Notes: a model not told the origin generated them from the sequence alone. Counted from the first letter of the stretch, positions 17,134 to 25,464 are shown. The stretch: 64,000 nucleotides of DNA from Gammaproteobacteria bacterium (GCA_021151625.1 JAGKWY010000017.1:46081-110080); one strand, 5' to 3'. Numbers and translations: made by a program.

Positions 17134-18197
17134 GGAAAGTGGCGCCACTGACGCAGGTCTTGTGTGCTTGTGCCACGGGCCTCAATTACTTCTAGTAGGG
17201 CGACCGGATCGGCGTAGCGATTAAATGAATTTTCAGTGCCGCTAGCAGAATTTTGCTGAGCAGAAACAGGCACTTGGCGATTACCCATTGCCTCTGCCTG
17301 GCTCAGTTCAGAGAGGATGCGGCTGGTGTAGTCGCGGGTTTCCTTAAAGGGAATCTGGCGCACCCAGGCGGACATACTGATCTGCCCCAGGCGCGGGTCG
17401 CCGTTACGCTCCAGCCACTCATCCACCCGGGCCGGGCCGGCGTTGTAGGCTGCCAGTGCGAGTGCCTGTTCGCCGTCATAGCGCTCCAGCATCTTGCCTA
17501 AAAAGGCGGTGCCCAATTGCTTGTTGTAGTCAGCGTCGCGTGTGAGGCGATTGAGGTTGAACTGCACCCCCAACTCTTGCGCCATCTGGCGCGCGGTGTC
17601 GGGCATCAATTGCATAATGCCGAGCGCGCCCTTGTTGGAAACAGCATCCACCTGACCACCGGACTCCTGGCTGATTACTGAATCCACCAGCGCTTTAAAG
17701 CGGGCGGAGCCTTTGTCCCAAATGTTCTCCAAACCATCAATCCCAAGTGCGACGCCGCGCTGCCAGCTGCTGCGCACACCATTAAGGCTAAAGGAACTGT
17801 CCATCGCGGCGGAGCGGCGCTCAGGCAAGGCAGTGGCCTGAGCTTGCTTGCCGGCCTCGGCGACCGATAAAGGTGATGTTGATTGCCCGGACTGAACCTG
17901 CGCAGAGTTGCCGGAAAGCTGCTTCACCAGCATGTCGGCGATACCCGTTTGGCGTTTGCCCGCCAGGGTTTCAGAGAGTACGCCATCGTAAAAATCGCGC
18001 ATGGTGTCCATTTCGCGGCTGCGCAGCGGGTTGTCCGCCGCCAACACATCGCCCGCCTTGCGCATTTGCTTGAGCACCTGCTGCAGGAACATGGCTTCGA
18101 ACTGCTCGGCGGCCATTTCCAGCGCGGGCTTTTGGCCTGCAATCTGGTTGCTGGCAGCCGATGGATTAGTGGAGTTGTTGAGGGAAACGATACTCAT
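17121..18197 (-). CDS. flgJ: FlgJ-type rod-binding protein fused to an SLT lytic transglycosylase
   Basis: 358 residues. The N-terminal rod-binding domain (about 20-95) has EQFEAMFLQQVLKQMRKAG and ETLAGKRQTGIADMLVKQL, as in FlgJ. A linker (about 96-140) leads to a C-terminal domain (about 155-300) with catalytic E178 in VDSVISQESGG, GALGIMQLMPDTARQMA and ALAAYNAGPARVDEW. These are Slt70/GH23 transglycosylase motifs, not those of the GH73-type glucosaminidase usual in gammaproteobacterial FlgJ. The protein should chaperone rod assembly and open the peptidoglycan for it. Position between flgI and flgK is standard. Confidence 0.9.
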   Translation of the reverse strand: MSIVSLNNSTNPSAASNQIAGQKPALEMAAEQFEAMFLQQVLKQMRKAGDVLAADNPLRSREMDTMRDFYDGVLSETLAGKRQTGIADMLVKQLSGNSAQVQSGQSTSPLSVAEAGKQAQATALPERRSAAMDSSFSLNGVRSSWQRGVALGIDGLENIWDKGSARFKALVDSVISQESGGQVDAVSNKGALGIMQLMPDTARQMAQELGVQFNLNRLTRDADYNKQLGTAFLGKMLERYDGEQALALAAYNAGPARVDEWLERNGDPRLGQISMSAWVRQIPFKETRDYTSRILSELSQAEAMGNRQVPVSAQQNSASGTENSFNRYADPVALLEVIEARGTSTQDLRQWRHFPLSE

Positions 18198-18220
18198 TGA
18201 ACATGTTCCTGTTTTTTTAA

Positions 18221-18433
18221 TCCCTCCCCCGCCTCCCTTTTACAAAGGGAGGAGCCTTGACTCCCCTTCTGAAAGAGAGAGGCCAGAATCCACCACATTG
18301 ACGAAGGAGACCACCAGTCCCCCTCTTTGAAAAAGAGGGGTCAGGGGAGATTTAGTCTTAATCCCTCCCAACCTCCCTTTTTCAAAGGGAGGAGCTGCAC
18401 TCCCCTCTTTGAAAAAGAGGGGCCGGGGGAGAT
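18221..18433. repeat. Cluster of palindromic intergenic repeats (REP-like)
   Basis: Hairpins built on CCTCCCTTT/AAAGGGAGG (18232-18252 and 18372-18392) and on CCCCTCTTT/AAGAGGGG (18320-18340 and 18402-18422), with a degenerate copy near 18261-18282. They alternate in a mosaic about 210 bp long in the flgI-flgJ gap. The same two hairpins recur at 21135-21184. They may stabilise 3' ends or weaken downstream expression in the operon. Confidence 0.8.
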
Positions 18434-18437
18434 TGCT

Positions 18438-19577
18438 TTAAATCACAATCAATTCAGCATTCAAGGCGCCGGCTTTTTCCAGCGCTTGCAGGATGCTCAT
18501 TACATCATCCGGGGTCGCGCCCAGGCTGTTAACGGTGCTGATAATGCTGTCCAGGCTCGCGCCTTCCGGCCACTTGAACATGGCGTTGGCTTCCTGGTCT
18601 ACCGCGATATCTGACTGCGGTGTCACCGCCGTTTGGCCACGTGAAAAGGCGCCCGGCTGGCTGACTTGGGAAGACTCATTGATGGTTACGGTCAGAGAAC
18701 CATGGGCCACAGCGGCGGCTTTTACCCGCACACCTTCACCGACCACCACAGTACCGGTACGGCTGTTGAACACCACTTTCGGGCGCACACGGCCAGTGTC
18801 CACTTCCAGCATTTCCAACATGGCAACAAAGCTGGTGCGCTGGTTGGCAGAGAGCGGCGCCTGCAAGGAGACCTGGGTGCCATTCAGGGCAGTGGCGACA
18901 TTCGCACCGAACTTGCTATTAATCGCATTCGCCACCTTGGTAGCGGTTTGGAAACTGGGCTCGCGGATGTTCAACATAATGTCTTTGCGCTCGGCAAAGT
19001 CGGTAGCGATGGAGCGCTCAACCGTTGCACCACTGGGAATCAAGCCGGTATTGGCAGTGTTGATAGCCACGCTGGAACCGCTTGCGCCCTGGGCATTCAA
19101 GCCACCCACGATCAGCGCGCCCTGCGCCAACGCATAGGTTTCACCATCCACGCCCATCAACGGGGTCATCAGCAATTGGCCGCCGCGCAGGCTTTTGGCA
19201 TCGCCGAGTGAAGAGACAGTCACATCAATTTTTTGCCCCGGCCCGTAAGACGGCGGGATAGTTGCCGTCACCATCACAGCAGCAGCGTTTTTGAGTTTGG
19301 GGTCCACATTGGGCGGCAGGTTAATGCCGAACTGCTTGACCATATTTACCGTGGACTGGCTGGTAAATTTCACCTGGTTTTTATCGCCAGTGCCATCCAG
19401 GCCAACCACTAATCCATAGCCGACCAGCTGATTGGTGCGGATACCTTCGATATCCACCACATCCATCAGGGGCACTGCTTGTGCAGGCTTGATGAACAGC
19501 ATCGCCAACAACAAGGCGCCAACGACCAAGCGCGCAGGCGATAAAACCAGACGAGAAGACAAAAGGGAAATACGCAT
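18438..19577 (-). CDS. flgI: Flagellar P-ring protein FlgI
   Basis: 379 residues with a Sec signal peptide (hydrophobic ARLVVGALLLAMLFIKPAQA, about 15-34). The mature start PLMDVVDIEGIRTNQLVGYG followed by LVVGLDGTGD and the C-terminal LNSLGATPDD-type ending identify FlgI. It forms the P-ring in peptidoglycan around the rod, assembled with FlgA. The start lies 25 bp after the flgH stop, the usual order. Confidence 0.96.
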   Translation of the reverse strand: MRISLLSSRLVLSPARLVVGALLLAMLFIKPAQAVPLMDVVDIEGIRTNQLVGYGLVVGLDGTGDKNQVKFTSQSTVNMVKQFGINLPPNVDPKLKNAAAVMVTATIPPSYGPGQKIDVTVSSLGDAKSLRGGQLLMTPLMGVDGETYALAQGALIVGGLNAQGASGSSVAINTANTGLIPSGATVERSIATDFAERKDIMLNIREPSFQTATKVANAINSKFGANVATALNGTQVSLQAPLSANQRTSFVAMLEMLEVDTGRVRPKVVFNSRTGTVVVGEGVRVKAAAVAHGSLTVTINESSQVSQPGAFSRGQTAVTPQSDIAVDQEANAMFKWPEGASLDSIISTVNSLGATPDDVMSILQALEKAGALNAELIVI

Positions 19578-19602
19578 AAATTCTGGCTCCTGGCCTTGCT
19601 GA

Positions 19603-20286
19603 TCAGAGCGGGAACAGCGGGTTGCTGAAGAAACGGGTCAGCCAACCGGCCTTGTTACTTTCACTGAGCGCTCCGCGCCCGGCGTAGGAAATGCGCGCAT
19701 TGGCTACATTGCGCGAGCTGATCTGGTTGTTGTTGTCGATATCGTCCACGCGCACCAAACCGCTCAAGCGGATAAATTCATCACCCTGGTTTAACTTCAG
19801 GGTTTTCTCGCCTTTAACGAACAGGGTTCCATTGGGCAACACCTGATGCACGGTCACCGCAATAGCGCCGCGCAGGGCATTTTGCTGGGAGCTTTCGGCT
19901 GAGCCGCTAAAGTCGCGCGAGCTGGAAATGGAGGTTTCCGCATCCGGGTAATCTTTGCCCAGCACACGCGGCACGCCTATGCCCACATCGGAAGATTTGC
20001 CGTAGCTGGTGCCGGCACTCTTGCTGGATTGGGTGGATTCATCCAGCACAATGGTGAGGATATCGCCCACCCGCAAGGCGCGTTTGTCTTGCAGCAGTGA
20101 ACCCGAGGAATAGCCAGAGCGAAACAAGCCACCGCGACTGGCCGCCGGCTGGCTGTAATCCAGGGCAGGCGGCTGGTAGTCGTCGGTGTCTTCGCCAGTC
20201 ACTTTGGCGTAGTGCTGGCAACCGCTCAGGGTAAGCACGGCAGACAAGGCGACCGACAAAGTGAACAGCGAGGCGAATGATTTCAT
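19603..20286 (-). CDS. flgH: Flagellar L-ring lipoprotein FlgH
   Basis: I chose ATG 20286 (227 residues) because it starts the lipoprotein signal KSFASLFTLSVALSAVLTLSGC; the longer frame upstream lacks one. Lipobox LSGC. RVGDILTIVLDESTQSSKSAG, GEKTLKLNQGDEFIRLSGLVR and the C-terminal ISYAGRGALSESNKAGWLTR are FlgH signatures. It forms the outer-membrane ring bushing. The start is 10 bp past the flgG stop. Confidence 0.96.
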   Translation of the reverse strand: MKSFASLFTLSVALSAVLTLSGCQHYAKVTGEDTDDYQPPALDYSQPAASRGGLFRSGYSSGSLLQDKRALRVGDILTIVLDESTQSSKSAGTSYGKSSDVGIGVPRVLGKDYPDAETSISSSRDFSGSAESSQQNALRGAIAVTVHQVLPNGTLFVKGEKTLKLNQGDEFIRLSGLVRVDDIDNNNQISSRNVANARISYAGRGALSESNKAGWLTRFFSNPLFPL

Positions 20287-20296
20287 CAACAAAGAC

Positions 20297-21082
20297 TCAC
20301 ACGTTTTGGTTGAGGAATTGCTGCATGCTGGAGGATGCATCCAGCACCTTGGCGTTGGCTTCATAGGCGCGCTGGATGGCGATCATGGACACCATGGCTT
20401 CCACTACCTGCACGTTAGAACCTTCCAAAACACCTTGCTTGATCTGCCCCAAACCTTCTTCACCGGCTACACCTTCCACCGGCTCGCCACTGGCAACGGT
20501 TTGTTTGTAGAGGTTGCCACCCAGGGCCTCCAAGCCGGCCGGGTTAACAAAGTTCACCAGAGTGATTTGGCCCAGCTCGACCGGGTTGGTATCGCCCGGC
20601 AGCACAGCAGTGACTACACCGTCGCTACCCACGGTAAAGCGGCTGGCGCCGGCCGGTACTTCAATCGCCGGTACTAATGGCAAGCCTTGCGCATTCACCA
20701 TCACCCCTTCAGCATTCAGTTGCAGCTGACCGCTTTCGGTGTAAAGGATTTCACCCGAGGGAGCCTCCACCTGGAAAAAACCGCTGCCAATAATCGCTAA
20801 ATCCATCGGCTGGCCAGTGGTTTGTACATTGCCTTCGGTAAACACTTTTTGCGTACCAGCAATGCGTACACCACTGCCCAACTGGATACCGGAAGGCACA
20901 GTATTGACCTGGTCCGCTTGCGCGCCCGGTTGCAGTTCAATCGCATAAAACAAATCTTCAAATACCGCGCGGTCGCTTTTAAAACCGGTGGTATTAACGT
21001 TGGCGAGGTTGTTGGCGATGGTCGCCATGGCTTTGTCCTGCGCCGCCAACCCGGTTTTACTGACCCATAATGCTGAACTCAT
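20297..21082 (-). CDS. flgG: Flagellar distal rod protein FlgG
   Basis: 261 residues, the usual length. N-terminal SSALWVSKTGLAAQDKAMAT then IANNLANVNTTGFKSDRAVF, and C-terminal SNVQVVEAMVSMIAIQRAYE with AKVLDASSSMQQFLNQ, are diagnostic for the distal rod protein. Good ribosome-binding site AGGAGAAG upstream. Followed directly by flgH. Confidence 0.96.
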   Translation of the reverse strand: MSSALWVSKTGLAAQDKAMATIANNLANVNTTGFKSDRAVFEDLFYAIELQPGAQADQVNTVPSGIQLGSGVRIAGTQKVFTEGNVQTTGQPMDLAIIGSGFFQVEAPSGEILYTESGQLQLNAEGVMVNAQGLPLVPAIEVPAGASRFTVGSDGVVTAVLPGDTNPVELGQITLVNFVNPAGLEALGGNLYKQTVASGEPVEGVAGEEGLGQIKQGVLEGSNVQVVEAMVSMIAIQRAYEANAKVLDASSSMQQFLNQNV

Positions 21083-21121
21083 AACTCTTCTCCTCTTACG
21101 ATTAGCTGCCGCTAAGGTTTT

Positions 21122-21196
21122 TAATCTCCCCCAGCCCCTCTTTGAAAAAGAGGGGAGTCAGTTCCTCCCTTTAATAAAGGGAGGTTAGGAGGGATT
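21122..21196. repeat. Palindromic intergenic repeat pair (REP-like), second site
   Basis: CCCCTCTTTGAAAAAGAGGGG is split around 21135-21155 and CCTCCCTTT-AAT-AAAGGGAGG around 21164-21184: the same two hairpins as at 18221-18433. They occupy the flgF-flgG gap. Repeated use in one operon argues for a mobile or dispersing intergenic repeat family. Confidence 0.8.
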
Positions 21197-21199
21197 TAA

Positions 21200-21928
21200 T
21201 TAGCTGCCGCGAATCATGCGGTTGCCAGCGTTGGAAAGGTCTTCCGCCGCTTTCATCATCTTCACCTGGGTTTCAAACAGGCGGTTTAAACTCATGGAGG
21301 CGACCAGCTCTTCAATCGCGGAAACGTTGCTGGACTCCAGATGGCCAGAGGTCAGCACTACCGTATCGCTCGGCTCAGCCAGGGCACCACTTTTAGTAAC
21401 CAGCATGCCCTGCTCGTCTTTGGCGAGATCCGCCGCCGGTACATCCACCAGCTTGATGCGATCCACTTCGGCCATCAGGGTTTCACCGCGCGGGCGCACG
21501 GAAACCACACCGTCAGAGCCGATATGGATGCTGTCGTATTCCGGCAGCACAATCGGCCCGCCTTCACCCAGTACTGCGCGCCCATTGATGGTCAAGCGCT
21601 GTGAAGCATCGATTTGCATATTGCCGTTGCGGGTGTAAACCTCGCCGTTACCGCTTTCCAGTGCGATCAAACCCTGGCCCTGGATGGCAAAATCCAGGTC
21701 GCGACCGGTGGCAACCAGTGCACCGGGGGTGAGATCCACACCGTTGTTTTGCGCCAGCGCCATATGGCGGCTGTCGTAGCCGTAGCCTTTCACACTGGCG
21801 GCGCGCGCCTGCTCCAGGTCGGCGCGGAAGCCATCAGTGCTGGCGTTGGCGAGGTTGTTAGCGCGCACCTGCATGGACATAAGTGTGCGGCTGGCAGAAG
21901 TCATGGCGGTATAGCCGAGGCGATCCAT
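21200..21928 (-). CDS. flgF: Flagellar proximal rod protein FlgF
   Basis: 242 residues. MDRLGYTAMTSASRTLMSMQ then VRANNLANASTDGFRADLEQ is typical of FlgF; the C-terminal LESSNVSAIEELVASMSLNR and FETQVKMMKAAEDL fit the rod family. Length as expected. Sits between flgE and flgG. Part of the rod drive shaft. Confidence 0.95.
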   Translation of the reverse strand: MDRLGYTAMTSASRTLMSMQVRANNLANASTDGFRADLEQARAASVKGYGYDSRHMALAQNNGVDLTPGALVATGRDLDFAIQGQGLIALESGNGEVYTRNGNMQIDASQRLTINGRAVLGEGGPIVLPEYDSIHIGSDGVVSVRPRGETLMAEVDRIKLVDVPAADLAKDEQGMLVTKSGALAEPSDTVVLTSGHLESSNVSAIEELVASMSLNRLFETQVKMMKAAEDLSNAGNRMIRGS

Positions 21929-21979
21929 AAATTTTTACCTTTGATTTTTTACCTTTAAGGACTTGGCCCAAGGCCTTTC

Positions 21980-23167
21980 CTAGATAGCGCCAAACAGCAC
22001 TTGGGTCAGCTCTTTATCGGTAGAGAGCACCTTGGTGTTTGCTTGATAGTTGCGTTGGCTTTCCATCAACCCCACCAGTTGCTGGGTCAAATCCACGTTG
22101 GAGTTTTCCAGCGCACCGGTTCTCAGCTCACCAAATACACCAACGCCGGGAATACCAATCAGGGGCGCGCCTGACTCAGAGGTTTCACTCCAGTTGGTAC
22201 CGCTTTCGTTTTGCAATCCACCCAGATTGGCGAAGTTCGCCAGCGCCACCTGGCCCTGCAACATGCGCTCACCGTTGCTGTAGTTGGCGTAGACTTTTCC
22301 GTCTTTCTCGACCGCAATACCAATCTGCTCACCAGAGGCATAGCCGGAAGCGCGGTTGGTGGTCACCACAAAGTTGGAGCCGGTTTGGGTGGAGCGGTTG
22401 TAGTCAATCGCTACCGCCACCGGGTCAACGCCCGCCGGGGTAAAGGTCACAGTCACTGGCGCCGCTGGTGCGGTCAGTTGGCCGGAAGTATTGAACGTTA
22501 AAGGTTGCGGAGCACCCACCGCAGCACCATCCGCGTAGTAATGGCTGTTCCAGGTATTAGCGCCGGTCTTCACGAAATACTGGGTCAGGGTGTGCTCTTT
22601 ACCTTGCGAGTCAAACACCTTGGTGGTGTAGGTTGAGTTAAAGGTGTCAGCATCGGCCGGGTTAAAAGGCGCGACGGCCGGCACGGTTTCATTGGCATCC
22701 AGGTTCATTACAAACGCGAGCGAATCAGTGGCTTTCGCCGGCAGGTTAGAGTTTTGCAATTGCAGATCGCTCATGGTGCCGGTCAGCAAGTTGCCGTTGG
22801 CATCAATCGGGTAACCCTGTAAACGCTGGCCGCCAGCACTGGTGATGAAATTGTTTTTGTCGGTACCGAACACACCGGCGCGGGTGTAATTCAAGTTACC
22901 GGTAGAGGCTTTGGTCACGAAAAAACCGCCGCCGGAAATTGCCAGATCCAGGTCGCGACCGGTCGATACGAGCGAACCGCCCTTGCTGATACTTTGGGTT
23001 TGGCCCAGCACTTCCACACCCATCGCCTGACTGTCGGCGTAGATGCTGCCGAATTCGGTGCGCGAGGATTTAAAGCCGGTAGTGCCGACGTTGGCGATGT
23101 TGTTGCTGATGGTATCCAGTTGATCATTGACGGCGCTCAGTCCGGTCAGGGCGATATTAAAGCTCAT
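21980..23167 (-). CDS. flgE: Flagellar hook protein FlgE
   Basis: ATG 23167 (395 residues) follows GAGGAGAAACCC; the open frame reaches 23329 but only this start gives the family N-terminus MSFNIALTGLSAVNDQLDTI and SNNIANVGTTGFKSSRTEF. The C-terminal ALENSNVDLTQQLVGLMESQ and RNYQANTKVLSTDKEL are the conserved D0 helix. Hook subunit, exported by the flagellar type III system with FlgD as cap. Confidence 0.95.
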   Translation of the reverse strand: MSFNIALTGLSAVNDQLDTISNNIANVGTTGFKSSRTEFGSIYADSQAMGVEVLGQTQSISKGGSLVSTGRDLDLAISGGGFFVTKASTGNLNYTRAGVFGTDKNNFITSAGGQRLQGYPIDANGNLLTGTMSDLQLQNSNLPAKATDSLAFVMNLDANETVPAVAPFNPADADTFNSTYTTKVFDSQGKEHTLTQYFVKTGANTWNSHYYADGAAVGAPQPLTFNTSGQLTAPAAPVTVTFTPAGVDPVAVAIDYNRSTQTGSNFVVTTNRASGYASGEQIGIAVEKDGKVYANYSNGERMLQGQVALANFANLGGLQNESGTNWSETSESGAPLIGIPGVGVFGELRTGALENSNVDLTQQLVGLMESQRNYQANTKVLSTDKELTQVLFGAI

Positions 23168-23237
23168 GGGTTTCTCCTCTTGAGAAGCTCGTAATGTGGG
23201 ACGCTCGTAAAGCGCTCGTAAAGTTAGAAGCTTGTGT

Positions 23238-23915
23238 TTAAAGCAACCCGGCAAGCGGAGCCTGACCGAATTCCGTAATTTTGTAGAAAGGCACTGCGCC
23301 AGCGCCGGCCACTTCCAGCACCGGGCCATCGGCGCTCACGCGCACATTGCTCACCAGACCGTTAACTTCCAGGGTCGGGTATTCACCGCTGTCGCTGGTG
23401 ATTTCCACCGTGTATTTCCCGGGCGCTAAACCCAGTGCAGCGGGATTAAACTCCACCGGTACCAAACCCGGTGCTTGCGAACCCAGTTGAATGGTTTTAC
23501 TCACGCCATTCACATCGGTGAGTTTTACTTCCACCGCGCCAGCCGCATGCTCCAGCTTGAGCTGACCTGTTACCGATTCAGTACCAAGCTGCAGGCTATC
23601 CACCGCTACTTTCACTTCCTGCCCCACCAAACCGGCAGCAGTCAGGGTTTGCAGGTTGTCCATCAACACCAGGTTGCTCTTGCTCAGGCTGGTCATGTTT
23701 TCCATGCTCTTAACCTGGCTCATGGCCGAAAACTGGTTGAGGAACTCGGTGCTATCTATGGGCTTGGTCGGGTCCTGGTTCTGGATTTGCGCCACCATCA
23801 GGCTGATAAAATTGTTTTCCATTTGCGTGGCATCACTCACGTTCACCGTGTTCGCGGCCACCTGATCAATGCCGTAGGAATTGTTCGCAGAAGTGTTGTT
23901 AGCAACCGTCGTCAT
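23238..23915 (-). CDS. flgD: Flagellar hook-capping scaffold protein FlgD
   Basis: 225 residues. The N-terminal half has MENNFISLMVAQIQNQDPTK and STEFLNQFSAMSQVKSMENM, the FlgD capping signature; the rest is the FLG_Ig-like/Tudor region (VSKTIQLGSQAPGLVPVEFN and a PGKYTVEIT strand). Its start codon shares one base with the flgC stop (TGATG), implying translational coupling. Cap for hook polymerisation. Confidence 0.95.
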   Translation of the reverse strand: MTTVANNTSANNSYGIDQVAANTVNVSDATQMENNFISLMVAQIQNQDPTKPIDSTEFLNQFSAMSQVKSMENMTSLSKSNLVLMDNLQTLTAAGLVGQEVKVAVDSLQLGTESVTGQLKLEHAAGAVEVKLTDVNGVSKTIQLGSQAPGLVPVEFNPAALGLAPGKYTVEITSDSGEYPTLEVNGLVSNVRVSADGPVLEVAGAGAVPFYKITEFGQAPLAGLL

Positions 23916-24343
23916 CAGGCTTCTCCCAACTTCAGCAAACCCTGCTGCATGCCTTTCACGCGATTGAGCACTTCCACATTGGTTTCGTAGTTGCGCGTGG
24001 CCGCCATCATGTCGGTCATTTCTTCGATCTGATTGATATCGGCGTAAAACACATAACCATCGCGATCCGCCATAGGGTTGTTAGGTTCGTAGCGACGCTG
24101 CGGCTCGTTGCCGGCGGTGATCACATCCAACACCTGCACGCTCGCGCCGCCCATCCCCAGGCTGCGGGTCATCTGGTCGTTGTTGTAAATCGCGGCGAAC
24201 ACCGGCTTGCGCGCCTGGTACACATCTTCCGGGCGAGTCGCGGCCGAATCAGCGTTGGCCAGGTTACTGGCGATGGTATTCAGGCGTACGGTTTGCGCGC
24301 CCATCGCCGAGCCGGCGATTTTATAAATTGCATCAAAAGCCAT
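23915..24343 (-). CDS. flgC: Flagellar proximal rod protein FlgC
   Basis: 142 residues, normal length. MAFDAIYKIAGSAMGAQTVR, LNTIASNLANADSAATRPED and the C-terminal MMAATRNYETNVEVLNRVKG are diagnostic. Begins 2 bp after the short flgB frame and overlaps flgD. FlgC normally assembles with FlgB and FlgF, so the state of flgB matters for whether this protein is used. Confidence 0.95.
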   Translation of the reverse strand: MAFDAIYKIAGSAMGAQTVRLNTIASNLANADSAATRPEDVYQARKPVFAAIYNNDQMTRSLGMGGASVQVLDVITAGNEPQRRYEPNNPMADRDGYVFYADINQIEEMTDMMAATRNYETNVEVLNRVKGMQQGLLKLGEA

Positions 24344-24345
24344 AA

Positions 24346-24480
24346 TCAGCGCCCTTCTATTGCTTGTTTTAAGCCTTTGTCTTCATTGGCGAGGTTGGCC
24401 GCGAGAATCTCGCTGCGCTGCACCCGCAAATCCAACGCCTGCGCATGAACGCCCAGGGCCTTATCAATATCTATACTCAT
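24346..24480 (-). pseudogene. flgB: flgB with an in-frame internal deletion (44 codons left)
   Basis: Too short to be found as a standard gene. The frame starts MSIDIDKALGVHAQALDLRV and goes on QRSEILAANLANED, exactly the N-terminus of FlgB. It then jumps to KGLKQAIEGR and stops. KGLxxAIxG is the very C-terminus of FlgB, so about 90 central residues are missing while both ends and the frame are kept. Normal FlgB is about 130 residues. Position directly before flgC (2-bp gap) is the expected one. A longer in-frame ATG exists at 24495. Either a true deletion that would block rod assembly unless compensated, or an assembly error. Confidence 0.85.
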
Positions 24481-24506
24481 AATCCAAACGCTCATAGGGA
24501 GTGATA

Positions 24507-24522
24507 TGGCACAGCTTTAGCA
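24507..24522 (+). promoter_or_regulatory. Possible sigma-54 promoter before flgA
   Basis: TGGCACAGCTTTAGCA has the GG and GC elements of a -24/-12 promoter at the correct 10-nt spacing; only one base of the TTGC box differs (TAGC). If used, transcription would start near 24532, after the ATG at 24529, which would favour a later start codon for flgA (24598). Low confidence. Confidence 0.3.
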
Positions 24523-24528
24523 GGAACC

Positions 24529-25464
24529 ATGCCCAGCGATAACACGAGGCTTATCAAATTGATTTCATTAGATTTTCTGAAAAGATTTTGCGCAAAAATG
24601 TCAGCGGCTTTTCCGCATTTGAACCAAAGGGGAAATAGAGGCGGAAGTAGTTTTTCCCCTTTTGTTTTCCTCATTGCACTATCGGTGGGTGCGAATGCAG
24701 AGCAACACTCGATACAAGGCATGGGACAAAACGCGGAGCAAAAAATAGAACAAAGCGTTGAACAGCAAATCGATCAAGCGATTCATCAATATATACAAAC
24801 AATGATGAACCAACACGCCAAAGAAAATGGCTGGCAAGGCATGCGCCTGGCAATAACAAACACCCCACTCACCCGCACCCAACTGCTCGCCCCCTGCCCC
24901 GCAGCAATTACTGTGAGCGGCGGCTCCGCAACCAAACTCGCTCGCCAGCAATTAATCTTGGAGTGCAAAGGCAATACATCAAAAGGCAGCACATTAAAAG
25001 GCAGCACGTTAAAAGCCAGCGCGATAAAAGACTCGACGGCAGCTAACTGGCAAATAAAAGTCAGCAGCGAGCTACAAGTATTTTTGCCCGTGGTAATGAG
25101 CAAGACGGTTATCAATCGCGGCGACACCATCCAACGCAATCAATTACAACTACAAGAAAATGAAATCACCCGCTCCCCGCGCGGCTTCTATCACCGCCTG
25201 GATCAGGTCACCAACATGGGAGCCAAACGCCGCATCCGCGCCAACCAAATATTAAGCCCGGACTTAATTGACCAACCGCAATTAATAAAACGCGGCGAAA
25301 AAATAAAAATCATCGCCAACCGCGACGGCATTTCTGCCTCCATGCCGGGCGAAGCGTTGGAAAAAGGTAGTGAAGGGGAAGTTATTCGCGTGAAGAATTT
25401 ATCGAGCGGGAAAACGATTGAGGCTAAGGTGGTGGGGGCTGGGGTGGTTAGTAGTACGTTTTGA
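24529..25464 (+). CDS. flgA: Flagellar P-ring assembly chaperone FlgA
   Basis: 311 residues from ATG 24529, which has AGGA 5 nt upstream; M24 (24598) is an alternative. A hydrophobic export segment (FSPFVFLIALSVGANA) lies at about 42-57. The C-terminal SAF/FlgA domain (about 185-311) has VMSKTVINRGDTIQRNQLQL, RRIRANQILSPDLI and GEKIKIIANRDGISASMPGE, then the KGSEGEVIRVKNLSSGK ending. Periplasmic chaperone for FlgI. Divergent from flgB as in pseudomonads. A run of five-residue repeats (KGSTL type) is inserted near residue 147-170. No flgM or flgN follows. Confidence 0.92.
   Translation: MPSDNTRLIKLISLDFLKRFCAKMSAAFPHLNQRGNRGGSSFSPFVFLIALSVGANAEQHSIQGMGQNAEQKIEQSVEQQIDQAIHQYIQTMMNQHAKENGWQGMRLAITNTPLTRTQLLAPCPAAITVSGGSATKLARQQLILECKGNTSKGSTLKGSTLKASAIKDSTAANWQIKVSSELQVFLPVVMSKTVINRGDTIQRNQLQLQENEITRSPRGFYHRLDQVTNMGAKRRIRANQILSPDLIDQPQLIKRGEKIKIIANRDGISASMPGEALEKGSEGEVIRVKNLSSGKTIEAKVVGAGVVSSTF
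24966..25040 (+). repeat. 15-bp coding tandem repeats inside flgA
   Basis: Units AAAAGGCAGCACATT (24981-24995), AAAAGGCAGCACGTT (24996-25010) and AAAAGCCAGCGCGAT (25011-25025) are clear; one weaker unit lies on either side. Each adds five residues (KGSTL, KASAI and similar), so slippage keeps the frame. Confidence 0.75.

Noticed and set aside
18327..18614. Plus-strand frame reading through the hairpin repeats
   Set aside because: Peptide such as PLFEKEGPGEI is the by-product of the palindromic repeats and overlaps flgI on the other strand.
18493..19211. Overlapping plus-strand frames opposite flgI
   Set aside because: Antisense shadows of flgI with no start signals.
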